Shown in pieces: positions 16,260 to 24,836 of a stretch of 64,000 bases of DNA. The position numbers and the translations under genes were made by a program. The notes under the pieces are model-generated. The model did not search any database. It was not told the DNA's origin and saw nothing but the letters and a program-made list of their open reading frames with translations. Position 1 is the stretch's first letter; each line of letters begins with the position of its first letter. This stretch comes from Lachnospira rogosae (GTDB lineage Bacteria; Bacillota; Clostridia; Lachnospirales; Lachnospiraceae), in assembly GCF_040096455.1 (NCBI RefSeq), contig NZ_JBBMER010000003.1, positions 186,001-250,000 on the forward strand. The letters are read 5' to 3'.

Positions 16260-18003
16260 TAATAAGAAGAATTCCGGAATATGGCAGTTATTCTTACGGA
16301 CTATGAGAACTATGGGAAAAAGACGTTTTATGTATTATGGTTCAATATTAGGGATGAGTATAACATTTGCAATGTTTTCAGTTATGGAAGCATTTCTTAT
16401 GAAGATAGTTGTTGACATAGCACAGAAAGGCGAGTGGGACAGGCTTATAAGTTCTGTCGTAATAATAGTCATAACAGGTGTGATAGTGTTGTTAGGATAT
16501 AGATTTGCCTGCATAAGATATAACGTGGAAGCAAAGCGAATATATGGAAAGCTGTACGAACAGGTGTTAAGTCACGAAATGAAGCTGCCTTGTGAATATT
16601 ATGAAAATCACCATAGCGGGGAAATGTTATCAAAAGTATCATTTGACCTTGGAAGAATGGGTGATATATTTGGTTCAAGATTCAGAAGAGTTGTTATGCC
16701 ATTTATAATGGTAGTTGTATTCTTAGTGCCTATGTTTGCACTCAGCTGGCAGCTTACACTTTGTCTTGTGGCTGTAAATACAGTGCTGATAGGAGTTACG
16801 ATGGTTCTGACTGGACCGCTTAAAAGCTTAAGTAAGAAAATGTCTGAGTCAAACAGCATAATGACAAAGCATATAACAGATCTTATTCAGGGAATTATAC
16901 AGGTAAGGATGTTTCCGGCAGGAAGAAAAACAGTTGACAGATATAATGAAGAGGCAGATGTGTATGCTGTAAAGTCTGATAAAAGAAATATGTTTTCATC
17001 TTTGCTTGAATGTGCTAATACAGGCTTTGACCTTATATGTAATCTTGTTTTTTTGGCACTTGGAATATTATTCGTGCAGAAGGGCTATACAACACTTGGT
17101 GCTATTGCGGCGATATATACAATGTATGGACGTTTTTCAAGACAATTCCTGCAAATGGGAAAGTATATTCCGGAGCTTATTGCGTATCTGACATATGCAC
17201 AGAATATATTTGATTTTCTAGATGAGAAAACAGAAGATAAAAGTAAAAAATTGAATAAATCGGACATTCTAAATCATAAAGATATAAATGAGGATGTTGT
17301 AATTAATGAAATAAACAACTTTTGCGGTCATAATACAATTTTAAATAATGCTGATTATTCAGTTAAGATAAGTGATTTAACATTTTCATATATAAAAGAT
17401 GAAAATAATGCACCGATTGTAGTTCTTGATAATTATAATGAAAGAATAAAGTCAGGCGAGTTCGTGGCAGTTACAGGTGCTTCAGGTTCTGGAAAGACAA
17501 CACTTTCTAAGCTTCTTATGGGATTTTATAAGCCGGACAGTGGAATGATTGAAGTGTGCGGCAATAATCTTGATGATATAAGTCTGGCGGCTGGCAGAAG
17601 CTTTTTTGCACTTGTTCCACAGGATGCAATACTTTTTAATATGAGTATAATGGATAATATAAGAATGGGAAGGCTTGATGCCACGGAAGCTGAGATTATT
17701 AAAGCTGCAAAGATGGCTAATGCTCACCAGTTTATAATAGAATTTACAGATGGTTATGACACAGTTGTTGGTGAAAAGGGGATGTCTGTATCAGGTGGTC
17801 AAAGACAGCGTATAGCCATAGCAAGGGCAATCCTTAAAAATGCTCCGATAATGCTTATGGATGAGGCAACCTCCGCACTTGATAATGAGTCGGAGCGTGC
17901 AGTAAACGAAACATTACAGAACTTAAAGGGTAGAATGACAATTATAATGATTGCGCACAGGACATCAACAATACAGATGGCAGACAGGGTTATAGGCTTG
18001 TAG
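16234..18003 (+). CDS. ABC exporter half-transporter, subunit 2, shortened C-terminus
   Basis: A 589-residue partner of the preceding protein. It has six membrane helices (about 30-325), then an ATPase domain with Walker A GASGSGKT (415-422), signature VSGGQ, LMDEATSALD and the H-loop IAHRTST. The frame opens at 16189, but GGGAGGGG at 16223-16230 points to the ATG at 16234, giving a 26-base overlap with subunit 1. The protein stops at ADRVIGL, about 20-25 residues before the usual end (normally ...VLxxGxIxExGTHxEL). The last 57 bases recur at 19590, on the far side of a two-gene insert, so the 3' end has probably been rearranged. Confidence 0.85.
   Translation: MQKCTQKDNNKKNSGIWQLFLRTMRTMGKRRFMYYGSILGMSITFAMFSVMEAFLMKIVVDIAQKGEWDRLISSVVIIVITGVIVLLGYRFACIRYNVEAKRIYGKLYEQVLSHEMKLPCEYYENHHSGEMLSKVSFDLGRMGDIFGSRFRRVVMPFIMVVVFLVPMFALSWQLTLCLVAVNTVLIGVTMVLTGPLKSLSKKMSESNSIMTKHITDLIQGIIQVRMFPAGRKTVDRYNEEADVYAVKSDKRNMFSSLLECANTGFDLICNLVFLALGILFVQKGYTTLGAIAAIYTMYGRFSRQFLQMGKYIPELIAYLTYAQNIFDFLDEKTEDKSKKLNKSDILNHKDINEDVVINEINNFCGHNTILNNADYSVKISDLTFSYIKDENNAPIVVLDNYNERIKSGEFVAVTGASGSGKTTLSKLLMGFYKPDSGMIEVCGNNLDDISLAAGRSFFALVPQDAILFNMSIMDNIRMGRLDATEAEIIKAAKMANAHQFIIEFTDGYDTVVGEKGMSVSGGQRQRIAIARAILKNAPIMLMDEATSALDNESERAVNETLQNLKGRMTIIMIAHRTSTIQMADRVIGL
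17947..18003 (+). repeat. 57-bp direct repeat, left copy (end of ABC gene)
   Basis: This 3' end of the exporter gene, coding IAHRTSTIQMADRVIGL and stop, is repeated at 19590-19646 with only about six differences by hand alignment. No similarity extends upstream or downstream of either copy. Confidence 0.85.
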
Positions 18004-18159
18004 ATACCTTAATTTAAAGTATAGATTATTTGCTTTATAGAAATGCTTTGATATAATAATACATTATTAGTAATATAGCATATTATTGATATTGATATAT
18101 TTTGTGATAATTAGAATATATTGATGAGATATATTTAATTTATAGGAAAGGGGCAGGAT

Positions 18160-18597
18160 ATGTTAAATATATATTATGGAGATATGGAAGAAGCTGTATA
18201 TAATACAGCAGTATATTTTAAAAATACATATGAGGATAACTGGATAACAGAACCTATAGTCAGGGATATAATAAAAGATGTTGATAAATCAGAAGTTATT
18301 GACAGCAATCTTATAGAAAGTCCAGTGTTGGGTAAGATATCACCACTTGCGTTATCTGGTGGAACAAAAACCTTAATATTAATAATAAATGATAAAGAGA
18401 AAATATTTAATGCCTCAACCTGTGGTAATAATTGTGCAAAGTGGCTTCTAAAAATATCTGAAAATGAAGATGTAACTATTAATCTGAGGCATTTGATGGA
18501 TTTCGGAGCTGGAAGGTTTAACATAAAAGTACTTAATACAGAAAAGATAGTTCACAATATGAGCGAATTATTAGATGAGGCTATGGCATATGTCTAG
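18160..18597 (+). CDS. DUF4869 family protein
   Basis: A 145-residue protein I recognise as DUF4869, a family of unknown function. Conserved pieces are NIYYGDMEEAVYNTAVYF at the N-terminus, the SGGTKTL turn (66-72), the Cys pair in NASTCGNNCAKW (C88, C92) and INLRHLMDF (107-115). No signal peptide or membrane helix is seen. A GGGGCAGG site precedes the ATG, and the next gene follows after 8 bases, so the two are co-expressed. Both sit between two copies of an ABC gene end, in a segment richer in A+T than the exporter. The fold resembles no enzyme I can name with confidence. Confidence 0.75.
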   Translation: MLNIYYGDMEEAVYNTAVYFKNTYEDNWITEPIVRDIIKDVDKSEVIDSNLIESPVLGKISPLALSGGTKTLILIINDKEKIFNASTCGNNCAKWLLKISENEDVTINLRHLMDFGAGRFNIKVLNTEKIVHNMSELLDEAMAYV

Positions 18598-18605
18598 GGG
18601 GATAT

Positions 18606-19586
18606 ATGAAAGGAAAGTATAGAATAATAGTAGAAAATAAGAAAATAAGATATGATTTCGAGGTAAAACGTAATATTACAATAATAAAAGGTGATAGTGC
18701 AACCGGTAAGACAACACTGGCAGATATGATATCAGAGTATGAGGAAAATGGAGCTGATAGCGGAATAAGATTAGCATGCGACAGGGAATGTCATATTTTG
18801 CAGGGGCGATATTGGAAAGCTTTATTGGCAGAGATGAAGAATAGCATAATTTTTATAGATGAGGGAAATAAGTTCGTATCAAGTGTAGAGTTTGCAGAAG
18901 AAGTAAAAAAGTCAGACAATTATTTCGTTATAATAACAAGAGAGACACTTGAAACACTTCCATATAGTGTAGATGAGATATATGGCATAAGAAATTCCGG
19001 TAAATATGGAACATTAAAAAATGTATATAACGAAATGTATAAGATATATACAAATGTTAATGTAAATGAAAGCGTTAAAGTGGATTATATTATAACAGAA
19101 GACTCCAAGGCAGGATACCAGTTTTTCAAAGAAGTATATTCATCAGAACATTTACAGTGTATATCAGCAGATGGAAAATCGAATATATATAAGCATTTGA
19201 AAAAAGATAAAAATGTACTTGTAGTTGCAGATGGAGCTGCATTTGGTTCGGAAGTAGAAAAGATTGAATTATATGCCAGACAGAATAATAATTGTTATTT
19301 ATATCTGCCAGAGTCATTTGAATGGCTGATATTGAAATCAGGTGTTATTAAAAATGCAGATTTGTCAGCAATATTACAAAATACGTGGGATTATGTGGAC
19401 AGCAGTATGTATATGAGCTGGGAAAGATATTTTACAGCTTTGTTAGTAGAATTAACCAATAATACATATTTACAGTATAGTAAAAATGATTTGAATGATG
19501 TCTATATTAAGGGCAGTATAAAGGATAATATAGTAAAGCAGATAAAAATATTAAGTGATATTTTGCAAAGTGAAGAAACTAAATAG
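18606..19586 (+). CDS. Compact P-loop ATPase with TOPRIM-like C-terminal region
   Basis: A 326-residue protein. Walker A GDSATGKTT (29-37) and Walker B IIFIDEG (81-87) lie only ~45 residues apart, so this is a minimal P-loop NTPase without an ABC signature. Residues 159-235 (DYIITEDSKAGYQFF..., then NVLVVADGAAFGSEV) resemble a TOPRIM fold: a first-strand acidic residue (E165) and an Asp after the third strand (D209), although the usual DxD is reduced to a single Asp. The tail is helical. GGGGG lies before the ATG. Pairing with a DUF4869 protein and the ATPase-TOPRIM order recall OLD/GajA-type proteins, but this is much shorter. The TOPRIM call is tentative. Confidence 0.7.
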   Translation: MKGKYRIIVENKKIRYDFEVKRNITIIKGDSATGKTTLADMISEYEENGADSGIRLACDRECHILQGRYWKALLAEMKNSIIFIDEGNKFVSSVEFAEEVKKSDNYFVIITRETLETLPYSVDEIYGIRNSGKYGTLKNVYNEMYKIYTNVNVNESVKVDYIITEDSKAGYQFFKEVYSSEHLQCISADGKSNIYKHLKKDKNVLVVADGAAFGSEVEKIELYARQNNNCYLYLPESFEWLILKSGVIKNADLSAILQNTWDYVDSSMYMSWERYFTALLVELTNNTYLQYSKNDLNDVYIKGSIKDNIVKQIKILSDILQSEETK

Positions 19587-19589
19587 CAA

Positions 19590-19646
19590 ATGATTGCACA
19601 CAGGACATCAACAATACAGATGGCGGACAGGGTTATAAGTTTATAA
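19590..19646 (+). repeat. 57-bp direct repeat, right copy (ABC gene-end fragment)
   Basis: A non-functional second copy of the exporter gene end, coding MIAHRTSTIQMADRVISL and stop, with no upstream part. It starts 3 bases after the stop of the ATPase gene and so marks the right border of the cassette 18004-19589. Confidence 0.85.
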
Positions 19647-19675
19647 TTGACAATAGCAAGGAATAGTGTTATATT
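19647..19675 (+). promoter_or_regulatory. Promoter for the FUSC-like gene
   Basis: TTGACA (19647-19652), 17 bases, TATATT (19670-19675), directly after the right repeat. It gives a 5' leader of about 115 bases. Confidence 0.6.
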
Positions 19676-19797
19676 ACTCCACCCTATCATCTTATTTCAT
19701 CATCATTAAAATTATAAAAAGAAGATGATTATTGAGTACAAATCATATGAAATGTAACTCAATAAATATATGGGGATGAAAGGATCAGAGTGGTTTT

Positions 19798-20856
19798 ATG
19801 ACATTTTATCAGGAATTACAGTTAAGTTCTGCAGGCTCTAAACAGCTTATTAAGAACACAAAAGATGCTAAAGAGAAAAGAAAACATATATTAATATATA
19901 ATTTCAAGGTTTACCTTGTTATGGTATTCTGTGTAGCAGTTGTTACAATATTCAGTAAGCTTCTAGGCAGTGCTAACAGTGTGGTAGGTGTTACAGTACT
20001 TCTTGCAGTGCTTGTGTTAAGACAGGCGGACTTTGGAATAAAGACATCACATGGACTTTTGTCAATTATGGGAATATATGCTATATTGATAGCAGGACCA
20101 AGGCTTAGTAATATGGTGCCACCATTTGCAGCATTTCTTATTAATATAGTATGTATAATGCTTCTTATGATAATGGGCTGTCATAATGTAATTATGTATA
20201 ATCATTCGACATTTGTGCTTGGTTATCTGTTATTACAGGGGTATGACGTTACAGGACAGGACTATGTGTTAAGGGTTATCGGACTTCTTTGTGGTATGGT
20301 AATTTGTATGATTATCTTTTATAAGAACCAGAAGAACAGACCATATCGAAGAACATTCCAGGATTTATTCTATGAATTCAATATTAATTCGGCAAGAAAC
20401 AGATGGTATATCAAGCTTACATTTATAGTATCAAGTGCAATGCTTGTGATGAATCTGCTTAATATGCCAAGAGCAATGTGGATAGGTATAGCGTGCATGT
20501 CAGTGTGCCTGCCATTTTCAAAGGATATAGAAGGACGGGCAGGCAAGAGAGGTGCATTTAACATTGTTGGATGTCTGATTTTTTCAATTATGTATATTGT
20601 GCTTCCAAAGTCGATGTATCCTTATATCGGTATGATAGGTGGAATAGGTGTCGGATATTCAGCTGGTTATTCGTGGCAGACAGTGTTTAATACATTTGGC
20701 GCACTTTCAATAGCGGCGGAATTGTTCGGACTTAAATATGCTGTTTTACTTAGAATAGGTGTAAATGTAGTAGGAGCGGCGTATACATTGTTATGTGACA
20801 GGTTGATAGATAAGATATATGCTGCCTGCACAGGCAGGAAAGTCGAAACAGCGTAA
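19798..20856 (+). CDS. FUSC-like integral membrane protein
   Basis: A 352-residue membrane protein with two blocks of hydrophobic helices (about 35-170 and 205-340) separated by a cytoplasmic loop rich in basic residues (NQKNRPYRRTFQDLFYEF). This two-block layout is that of FUSC/aromatic-acid-exporter-like proteins, which export small organic acids. The N-terminus is soluble and positively charged. It has its own promoter at 19647. The substrate is unknown, and the assignment rests on topology and general likeness. Confidence 0.6.
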   Translation: MTFYQELQLSSAGSKQLIKNTKDAKEKRKHILIYNFKVYLVMVFCVAVVTIFSKLLGSANSVVGVTVLLAVLVLRQADFGIKTSHGLLSIMGIYAILIAGPRLSNMVPPFAAFLINIVCIMLLMIMGCHNVIMYNHSTFVLGYLLLQGYDVTGQDYVLRVIGLLCGMVICMIIFYKNQKNRPYRRTFQDLFYEFNINSARNRWYIKLTFIVSSAMLVMNLLNMPRAMWIGIACMSVCLPFSKDIEGRAGKRGAFNIVGCLIFSIMYIVLPKSMYPYIGMIGGIGVGYSAGYSWQTVFNTFGALSIAAELFGLKYAVLLRIGVNVVGAAYTLLCDRLIDKIYAACTGRKVETA

Positions 20857-20886
20857 CATACATAATTCAGATTGAGCTGTAACACA

Positions 20887-20916
20887 TTGTTAATACTGGA
20901 GATGAGGTGTTATAAT
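20887..20916 (+). promoter_or_regulatory. Promoter for the phosphatase gene
   Basis: TTGTTA (20887-20892), an 18-base spacer and a consensus TATAAT (20911-20916), about 50 bases before the ATG. Confidence 0.6.
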
Positions 20917-20969
20917 ATAAGAATAACATCTCGTCGAAATACTACTTCATAAGATAAGGAGAGAGTACA

Positions 20970-21518
20970 ATGTTATACATAATGAGGCACGGCAGGACTG
21001 ATTGGAATGAGAGAAATAAACTGCAGGGGAGAACAGATATTCCACTCAATGCAGCTGGAAGAAAGATGGCGGAAGAGGCAGCAGCGGTTTATAAAAATGT
21101 GCCGCTTGATGTATGCTATTGTTCTCCATTGGCAAGAGCAAGACAGACGGCAGAGATATTTTTAAAAAACCGCAATATTCCGATTATAACAGATGACAGG
21201 CTTGTTGAGATGAGCTTTGGAATATATGAAGGAACAGAACAGTCAGCAAGGGCTTTAGATTGTCCGATTAATATATTATTTAAAGAACCAGAAAAGTATA
21301 AGGCAGTTGAAGGTGGGGAAAGCATTGAGAAGTTATTTGAAAGAACAGGTGACTTTCTTAGAAATGTAGTGGAACCACAGCTTGAGGATGGAAAGAATAT
21401 TGTAATAATCGGACATGGTGCAATGAATTCAGGAATAATATGCCAGGTCAGGGGTTTAAGCACAGAACATTTTTGGGATGCAGGAATTAATCAGTGTGAA
21501 TTACTGCAATTAAAGTAG
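20970..21518 (+). CDS. Histidine phosphatase (phosphoglycerate mutase-like)
   Basis: A 182-residue member of the histidine phosphatase superfamily. The N-terminal RHGRTDWN carries the phospho-acceptor His, LQGRTDIPLNAAG follows, and the second catalytic His is in IIGHGAM near residue 150. The short length and broad pattern fit GpmB/CobC-like phosphatases rather than true glycolytic mutases; the substrate cannot be told. AAGGAGAG precedes the ATG. The stop codon overlaps the next gene's earliest GTG, so the two are one transcript. Confidence 0.85.
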   Translation: MLYIMRHGRTDWNERNKLQGRTDIPLNAAGRKMAEEAAAVYKNVPLDVCYCSPLARARQTAEIFLKNRNIPIITDDRLVEMSFGIYEGTEQSARALDCPINILFKEPEKYKAVEGGESIEKLFERTGDFLRNVVEPQLEDGKNIVIIGHGAMNSGIICQVRGLSTEHFWDAGINQCELLQLK

Positions 21519-21544
21519 TGTGTACACAAGGAGTGAATATACAT

Positions 21545-22951
21545 TTGTACGAAGATGTTAAGAATATAATAAGTGAATTAAGAAGCAGACATACAGGTTA
21601 TACGGATTTCCCAATGGAACTGAAAAGGCAGGTGTATTCAATTATATGTAAGCAGCTTGCGAGCAAAGATAACACTTATACTCAGACACAGCTTCTTGAA
21701 TATCTGGGGCTTCCTAAGGACGTCTTTAAGGAGAAGTATTGGAATATGTATTCACCTGATATGAAGCTTAGACAGCAGGTTTACCATAATCTGCATATAC
21801 TACTTAATTATGCTGAGGTTGAGTGTAATGAGATATACCGTGGAATGCTGCATTATATTATAAGTCAGGCAGACCAGAGGACGGATACATTTTTCGATAT
21901 GTTCGGCAAAATGGGACTTGTTCCGCTGTTTTGTGCAAATGGATATTCTAACAGAATTGTTCTTTTAGCACGCAGGAATTATCACCAGCTTGTGCAGTTT
22001 CAGAATGCATTGAAAAAACCAGTTAAAGTATACAAGCACATCAAAGCATTTACTAAGACAATAGAAGTGATGGGTATCGAGAAGCAGAAGGAAGTGCTGA
22101 TATCCAAGATTAACCAGTGGCTTGCACTGTTTAGTGTATATCAGGACTGGAGTGCAACAGGTTATGATGAATACACGCTTGCGGCAAGGTATTTTATGTG
22201 CAATTGTCTGCGGACTGAATACTGGCTTGATTCTAAGCTTGAGAAGACTTATTCATATAAAGACGGAAAGCTTGTTGTAGACGATATATCTTCATATCTT
22301 GATGATACGAAAATGTCCAGAAGCAGGATAAAGCAGTTATGTGGATTAAGCAAAGAGGATTTCTGCAAATTTGCTGATATGTATGTAAAGAAAATACATT
22401 TGCATCTTATAGAAGCTGATTATCTTAATATAGAAAGCATCTCCACAAGCATAGTTAAGCAGGGGCTTGATTTTCAATTTGACAGGCAGTTTCTTTATAT
22501 AGATATGCCAAAATATATAAGGGAATATAAAAGATTTGAGTTTAGCGGTGCTCATATGATGGATATACTTAAGGTTCTTAAGACCTACCGTGGCAACTGG
22601 ATTATGACTTGGAAGACTTATGTTGAGAACCAGAATGAGAATAGCCCTTATTACAGGCTTTCAAGCAAAGAAGCTGACTATGAGAATGATGTAACACTTG
22701 AAGTTATATATAGGGAAATGCTCAATATGCACAATGTTAAACCATTATATGTCTATGTATATCGTGATAAAGACAGAAACAGACCACAGAGCATAGCGTT
22801 TATAACGGATATAGATTGCAGTGAGGCAGACGACAGGGCATTTATGGACAAATACGATGTTGGGTTTCGTGATGGCGGACATATAAGGAAAATGACAATG
22901 CCTGAATTTATAGACAAATTTATAAGAAATTCCCATTGGAAAATGTTCTGA
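21545..22951 (+). CDS. D12 adenine methyltransferase-like protein, apparently inactive
   Basis: A 468-residue protein of unknown function. In my reading it keeps the shape of a D12-class (Dam-like) N6-adenine methyltransferase but not the catalytic residues. VPLFCANG with RRNYHQLVQFQNAL stands where the SAM-binding PFxGxG and NDxNxxLxxFY motifs belong, and FLYIDMPKYIREYKRFEF with GNWIMTWKTY stands where the DPPY region and KWILSY belong. DPPY has become DMPK. A TTG at 21545, 12 bases after AAGGAG, is the best start; a GTG at 21518 overlapping the previous stop is an alternative. It may bind DNA or adenine without methylating, or be an unrelated family; a structure-based comparison would decide. 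Confidence 0.6.
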   Translation: MYEDVKNIISELRSRHTGYTDFPMELKRQVYSIICKQLASKDNTYTQTQLLEYLGLPKDVFKEKYWNMYSPDMKLRQQVYHNLHILLNYAEVECNEIYRGMLHYIISQADQRTDTFFDMFGKMGLVPLFCANGYSNRIVLLARRNYHQLVQFQNALKKPVKVYKHIKAFTKTIEVMGIEKQKEVLISKINQWLALFSVYQDWSATGYDEYTLAARYFMCNCLRTEYWLDSKLEKTYSYKDGKLVVDDISSYLDDTKMSRSRIKQLCGLSKEDFCKFADMYVKKIHLHLIEADYLNIESISTSIVKQGLDFQFDRQFLYIDMPKYIREYKRFEFSGAHMMDILKVLKTYRGNWIMTWKTYVENQNENSPYYRLSSKEADYENDVTLEVIYREMLNMHNVKPLYVYVYRDKDRNRPQSIAFITDIDCSEADDRAFMDKYDVGFRDGGHIRKMTMPEFIDKFIRNSHWKMF

Positions 22952-23020
22952 TAGTGAATTTATGCGATGAAGAATTTTTTTGAAATTGCAGATACAGTAA
23001 AATAGCATATTTTAAAGATT

Positions 23021-23057
23021 AAAAAAAGCGGCTTGGAAAATCAGGCTGCTTTTTATT
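23021..23057 (+). terminator. Rho-independent terminator
   Basis: AAAAAGCGGCTTG pairs with CAGGCTGCTTTTT, followed by TATTATG, about 70 bases after the methyltransferase-like gene. Confidence 0.75.
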
Positions 23058-23132
23058 ATGCTTCAATTGTCGATAGGAAAGAGAGTTCCTAAAGATAAGA
23101 TAAAGGCTGTATAGCTGATAATCAATTTAAGT

Positions 23133-23148
23133 ACCTGTTATAACAGGT
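23133..23148 (+). promoter_or_regulatory. 16-bp perfect palindrome, operator candidate
   Basis: ACCTGTTATAACAGGT is fully symmetric and sits 17 bases before the ATG at 23165, where a bound protein or a hairpin would block translation or transcription. Confidence 0.5.
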
Positions 23149-23164
23149 AAGAATGGAGGACATT

Positions 23165-23743
23165 ATGGTAGTTAAATTAAACAATGGAGCAGTTAGAGAG
23201 ATTAAAAAGGCAGAACCAATAGTTGAAAAAAGATTTACATTTAATGGAGATACACTGCGTATGGTAGCAAAGGCAAATAGCAGCAAAGAAGATATAACAG
23301 GTATTCTGTTTAAGTTAAAAGATGGCAGAGATGATGATATATCGGTATTTGCAGTAAATGAAGATGCTGTATTGGTCGGAAATCTTCAGTATAGTGAGGT
23401 GCAGAGAATTCTGGATATGCTTCTTACTAAAGGCTATGTAGATATTTCAGTGTATGACTATCAGCCAAAGACTTCTATTATTGCAGATACAGTATTTGAT
23501 GAGGGAAAGTCCAAGCCTTATTGCCTTGACGGTTTTCAGGCAACAACCAATATGGTTATACCTGGCATAGGTAATAATTTCTGTCTGACAACGGCTGACG
23601 TATTCAACACTATGGGTCGTGTCTGTGGACCAGCTGCAGATAATAATACTGAGGAGTTGATAGGCGGAAAGCCATCACATTCAGGAGAATATGACGAGGA
23701 TATGCAAGATGATTTATCAGATGATGAATGGAAGGATTTCTAA
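23165..23743 (+). CDS. Orphan protein, soluble
   Basis: A 192-residue cytoplasmic protein of unknown function. It opens MVVKLNNGAVREIKKAEPIVEKRFTF, has a helix-turn pattern and a central VYDYQPKTSIIADTVF, and ends in a very acidic tail (EYDEDMQDDLSDDEW). No membrane segment or motif is recognised. GGAGGA lies 5 bases before the ATG at 23165; the earlier ATG at 23153 overlaps that site. A palindrome precedes it. The following gene overlaps or adjoins, suggesting a two-gene operon with related content, as both alternate Leu/Val strands and Asp-rich loops. Confidence 0.65.
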   Translation: MVVKLNNGAVREIKKAEPIVEKRFTFNGDTLRMVAKANSSKEDITGILFKLKDGRDDDISVFAVNEDAVLVGNLQYSEVQRILDMLLTKGYVDISVYDYQPKTSIIADTVFDEGKSKPYCLDGFQATTNMVIPGIGNNFCLTTADVFNTMGRVCGPAADNNTEELIGGKPSHSGEYDEDMQDDLSDDEWKDF

Positions 23744-23759
23744 GAGAACACTCACTAAG

Positions 23760-24305
23760 ATGATAAAGGCATATTATATGTGTGCACAGAATGGCGTTGT
23801 ATACAAAGGTTACACAGAATGGACAGGCGATAAATTATCATATGTAAGAAAATATATCTTATGTAAATGTGCTGATAGAAGAATTGACAGTAAAAATATT
23901 GATGAAGGCTGCGGTACAGATGAACTTGATATTGTGTGGCTGAATGACGGTCTGTTACTAATAGCTGAAAAAGATGCAGTAGTGCAGGGCAGAACGCTTA
24001 ACAGGGCATTTTACAGACTTCCAGTTAATAATGAAACAGATAAAAAATCAGCAGATGTTAAAAATACAGTTCACAATAAAATAAGTAATAAAGATTTGGA
24101 AAGTTTAAAGCCTGAGAGAATATTTGCAGGAAATCTTGTAGTACTAAAGATAGAAAGCACATCAGATGGCAGTAATGAACTTGTAGATATTATAGATGAG
24201 GACATAGAATTTATAGAAAGTGTGTTAAGACCAATAGAGCGTATATATGCCGGTGTTGTGTATCTAAAGAAGGAGAAAGATTTAGGACAGAAGAGCGTAG
24301 ATTAA
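23760..24305 (+). CDS. Orphan protein downstream of 23165 gene
   Basis: About 181 residues from the ATG at 23760; the frame opens at 23691 and a second ATG at 23778 has a better site (AAAGG, 8-base spacing), so the start is unsettled. It is a soluble protein with a Cys-rich middle (YILCKCADRRI...CGTDELDIVWLNDGLLLIAEKDAVVQGRTLNRAFYRL) and a C-terminal ERIYAGVVYLKKE. No known domain was identified. The WLNDGLLLIAEKDAVVQGRTLN block looks similar in style to the VNEDAVLVGNL region of the preceding protein, so the two may be diverged relatives. Convergent with an XRE gene. Confidence 0.6.
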   Translation: MIKAYYMCAQNGVVYKGYTEWTGDKLSYVRKYILCKCADRRIDSKNIDEGCGTDELDIVWLNDGLLLIAEKDAVVQGRTLNRAFYRLPVNNETDKKSADVKNTVHNKISNKDLESLKPERIFAGNLVVLKIESTSDGSNELVDIIDEDIEFIESVLRPIERIYAGVVYLKKEKDLGQKSVD

Positions 24306-24384
24306 GGTACGAAGACAGAGTGCAGACAAAGCTTGGAAACAGAGCACGCTCCATTATTAAGGCAGAGTGTTACTGTACAAAAAA

Positions 24385-24430
24385 GTGAGAACAATCCACA
24401 TATATAATCATATAGTAGAATTGTTCTCAC
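24385..24430. terminator. Bidirectional terminator between convergent genes
   Basis: GTGAGAACAAT (24385-24395) pairs with ATTGTTCTCAC (24420-24430), flanked by A-run and T-run on either side, between the orphan pair and the XRE gene. Confidence 0.7.
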
Positions 24431-24669
24431 TCTGTTTTAAAAAATTCATTGAAATCGCACTCAAATATTTTGGTAAGGGCGACAAGCATATCAACTGTAG
24501 GGTTGTTGTAGCCATTTTCTACTTTACTGAAAATGCCGGTTGTTACATTGACATTTTCAAGCTGGAGCTTGGCAATAACCTCAGTTGCTTTCAGTCCACG
24601 TTCCTTGCGGAGTCTTCTTATATTATTTCCAACAAGTGGATTTAAGTGCTGGTTAATTCGTTCTGACAT
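24427..24669 (-). CDS. XRE-family helix-turn-helix regulator, 80 residues
   Basis: A small DNA-binding protein starting MSERINQHLN. The Cro/C1-type HTH runs IRRLRKERGLKATEVIAKLQLENVNVTTGIFSKVENGYNNPTVDMLVALTKIF, with the usual G-x-S-x-ENG recognition turn. The frame is open to 24822, but GGAG 4 bases before the ATG ending at 24669, and the lack of sense before it, set the start. It is divergent from the SPFH operon. The three 22-bp repeats between the two genes are good candidates for its binding sites. Confidence 0.8.
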   Translation of the reverse strand: MSERINQHLNPLVGNNIRRLRKERGLKATEVIAKLQLENVNVTTGIFSKVENGYNNPTVDMLVALTKIFECDFNEFFKTE

Positions 24670-24770
24670 ATAGCTCCAATCCTCAGGTACTAAATATAGG
24701 TAAATAATGGTGGATTTATAAAATCCATATATTAATATGGCTGGAAATTTATTAACACACATTAAAAATT

Positions 24771-24836
24771 GTATCCAATAAGGAAGAAAAAAGTATCCAA
24801 AATAGAAGAAAATAGTATCCAAAATGGAAGTTATGT
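24771..24836 (+). repeat. Three 22-bp tandem repeats overlapping the SPFH promoter
   Basis: Units start at 24771, 24793 and 24815, with an exact 22-bp period and core GTATCCAAAATgGAAG. The last unit abuts an extended -10 (TGTGCTATACT, -10 at 24839-24844) and would cover the -35. Spacing of about two helix turns would place bound proteins on one face. This is a candidate operator for the divergent XRE protein. Confidence 0.75.

Noticed and set aside
24771..24836. Tandem repeats as a CRISPR array (also 5545-5625)
   Set aside because: Units are contiguous with no unique spacers, short, and no cas genes lie nearby.
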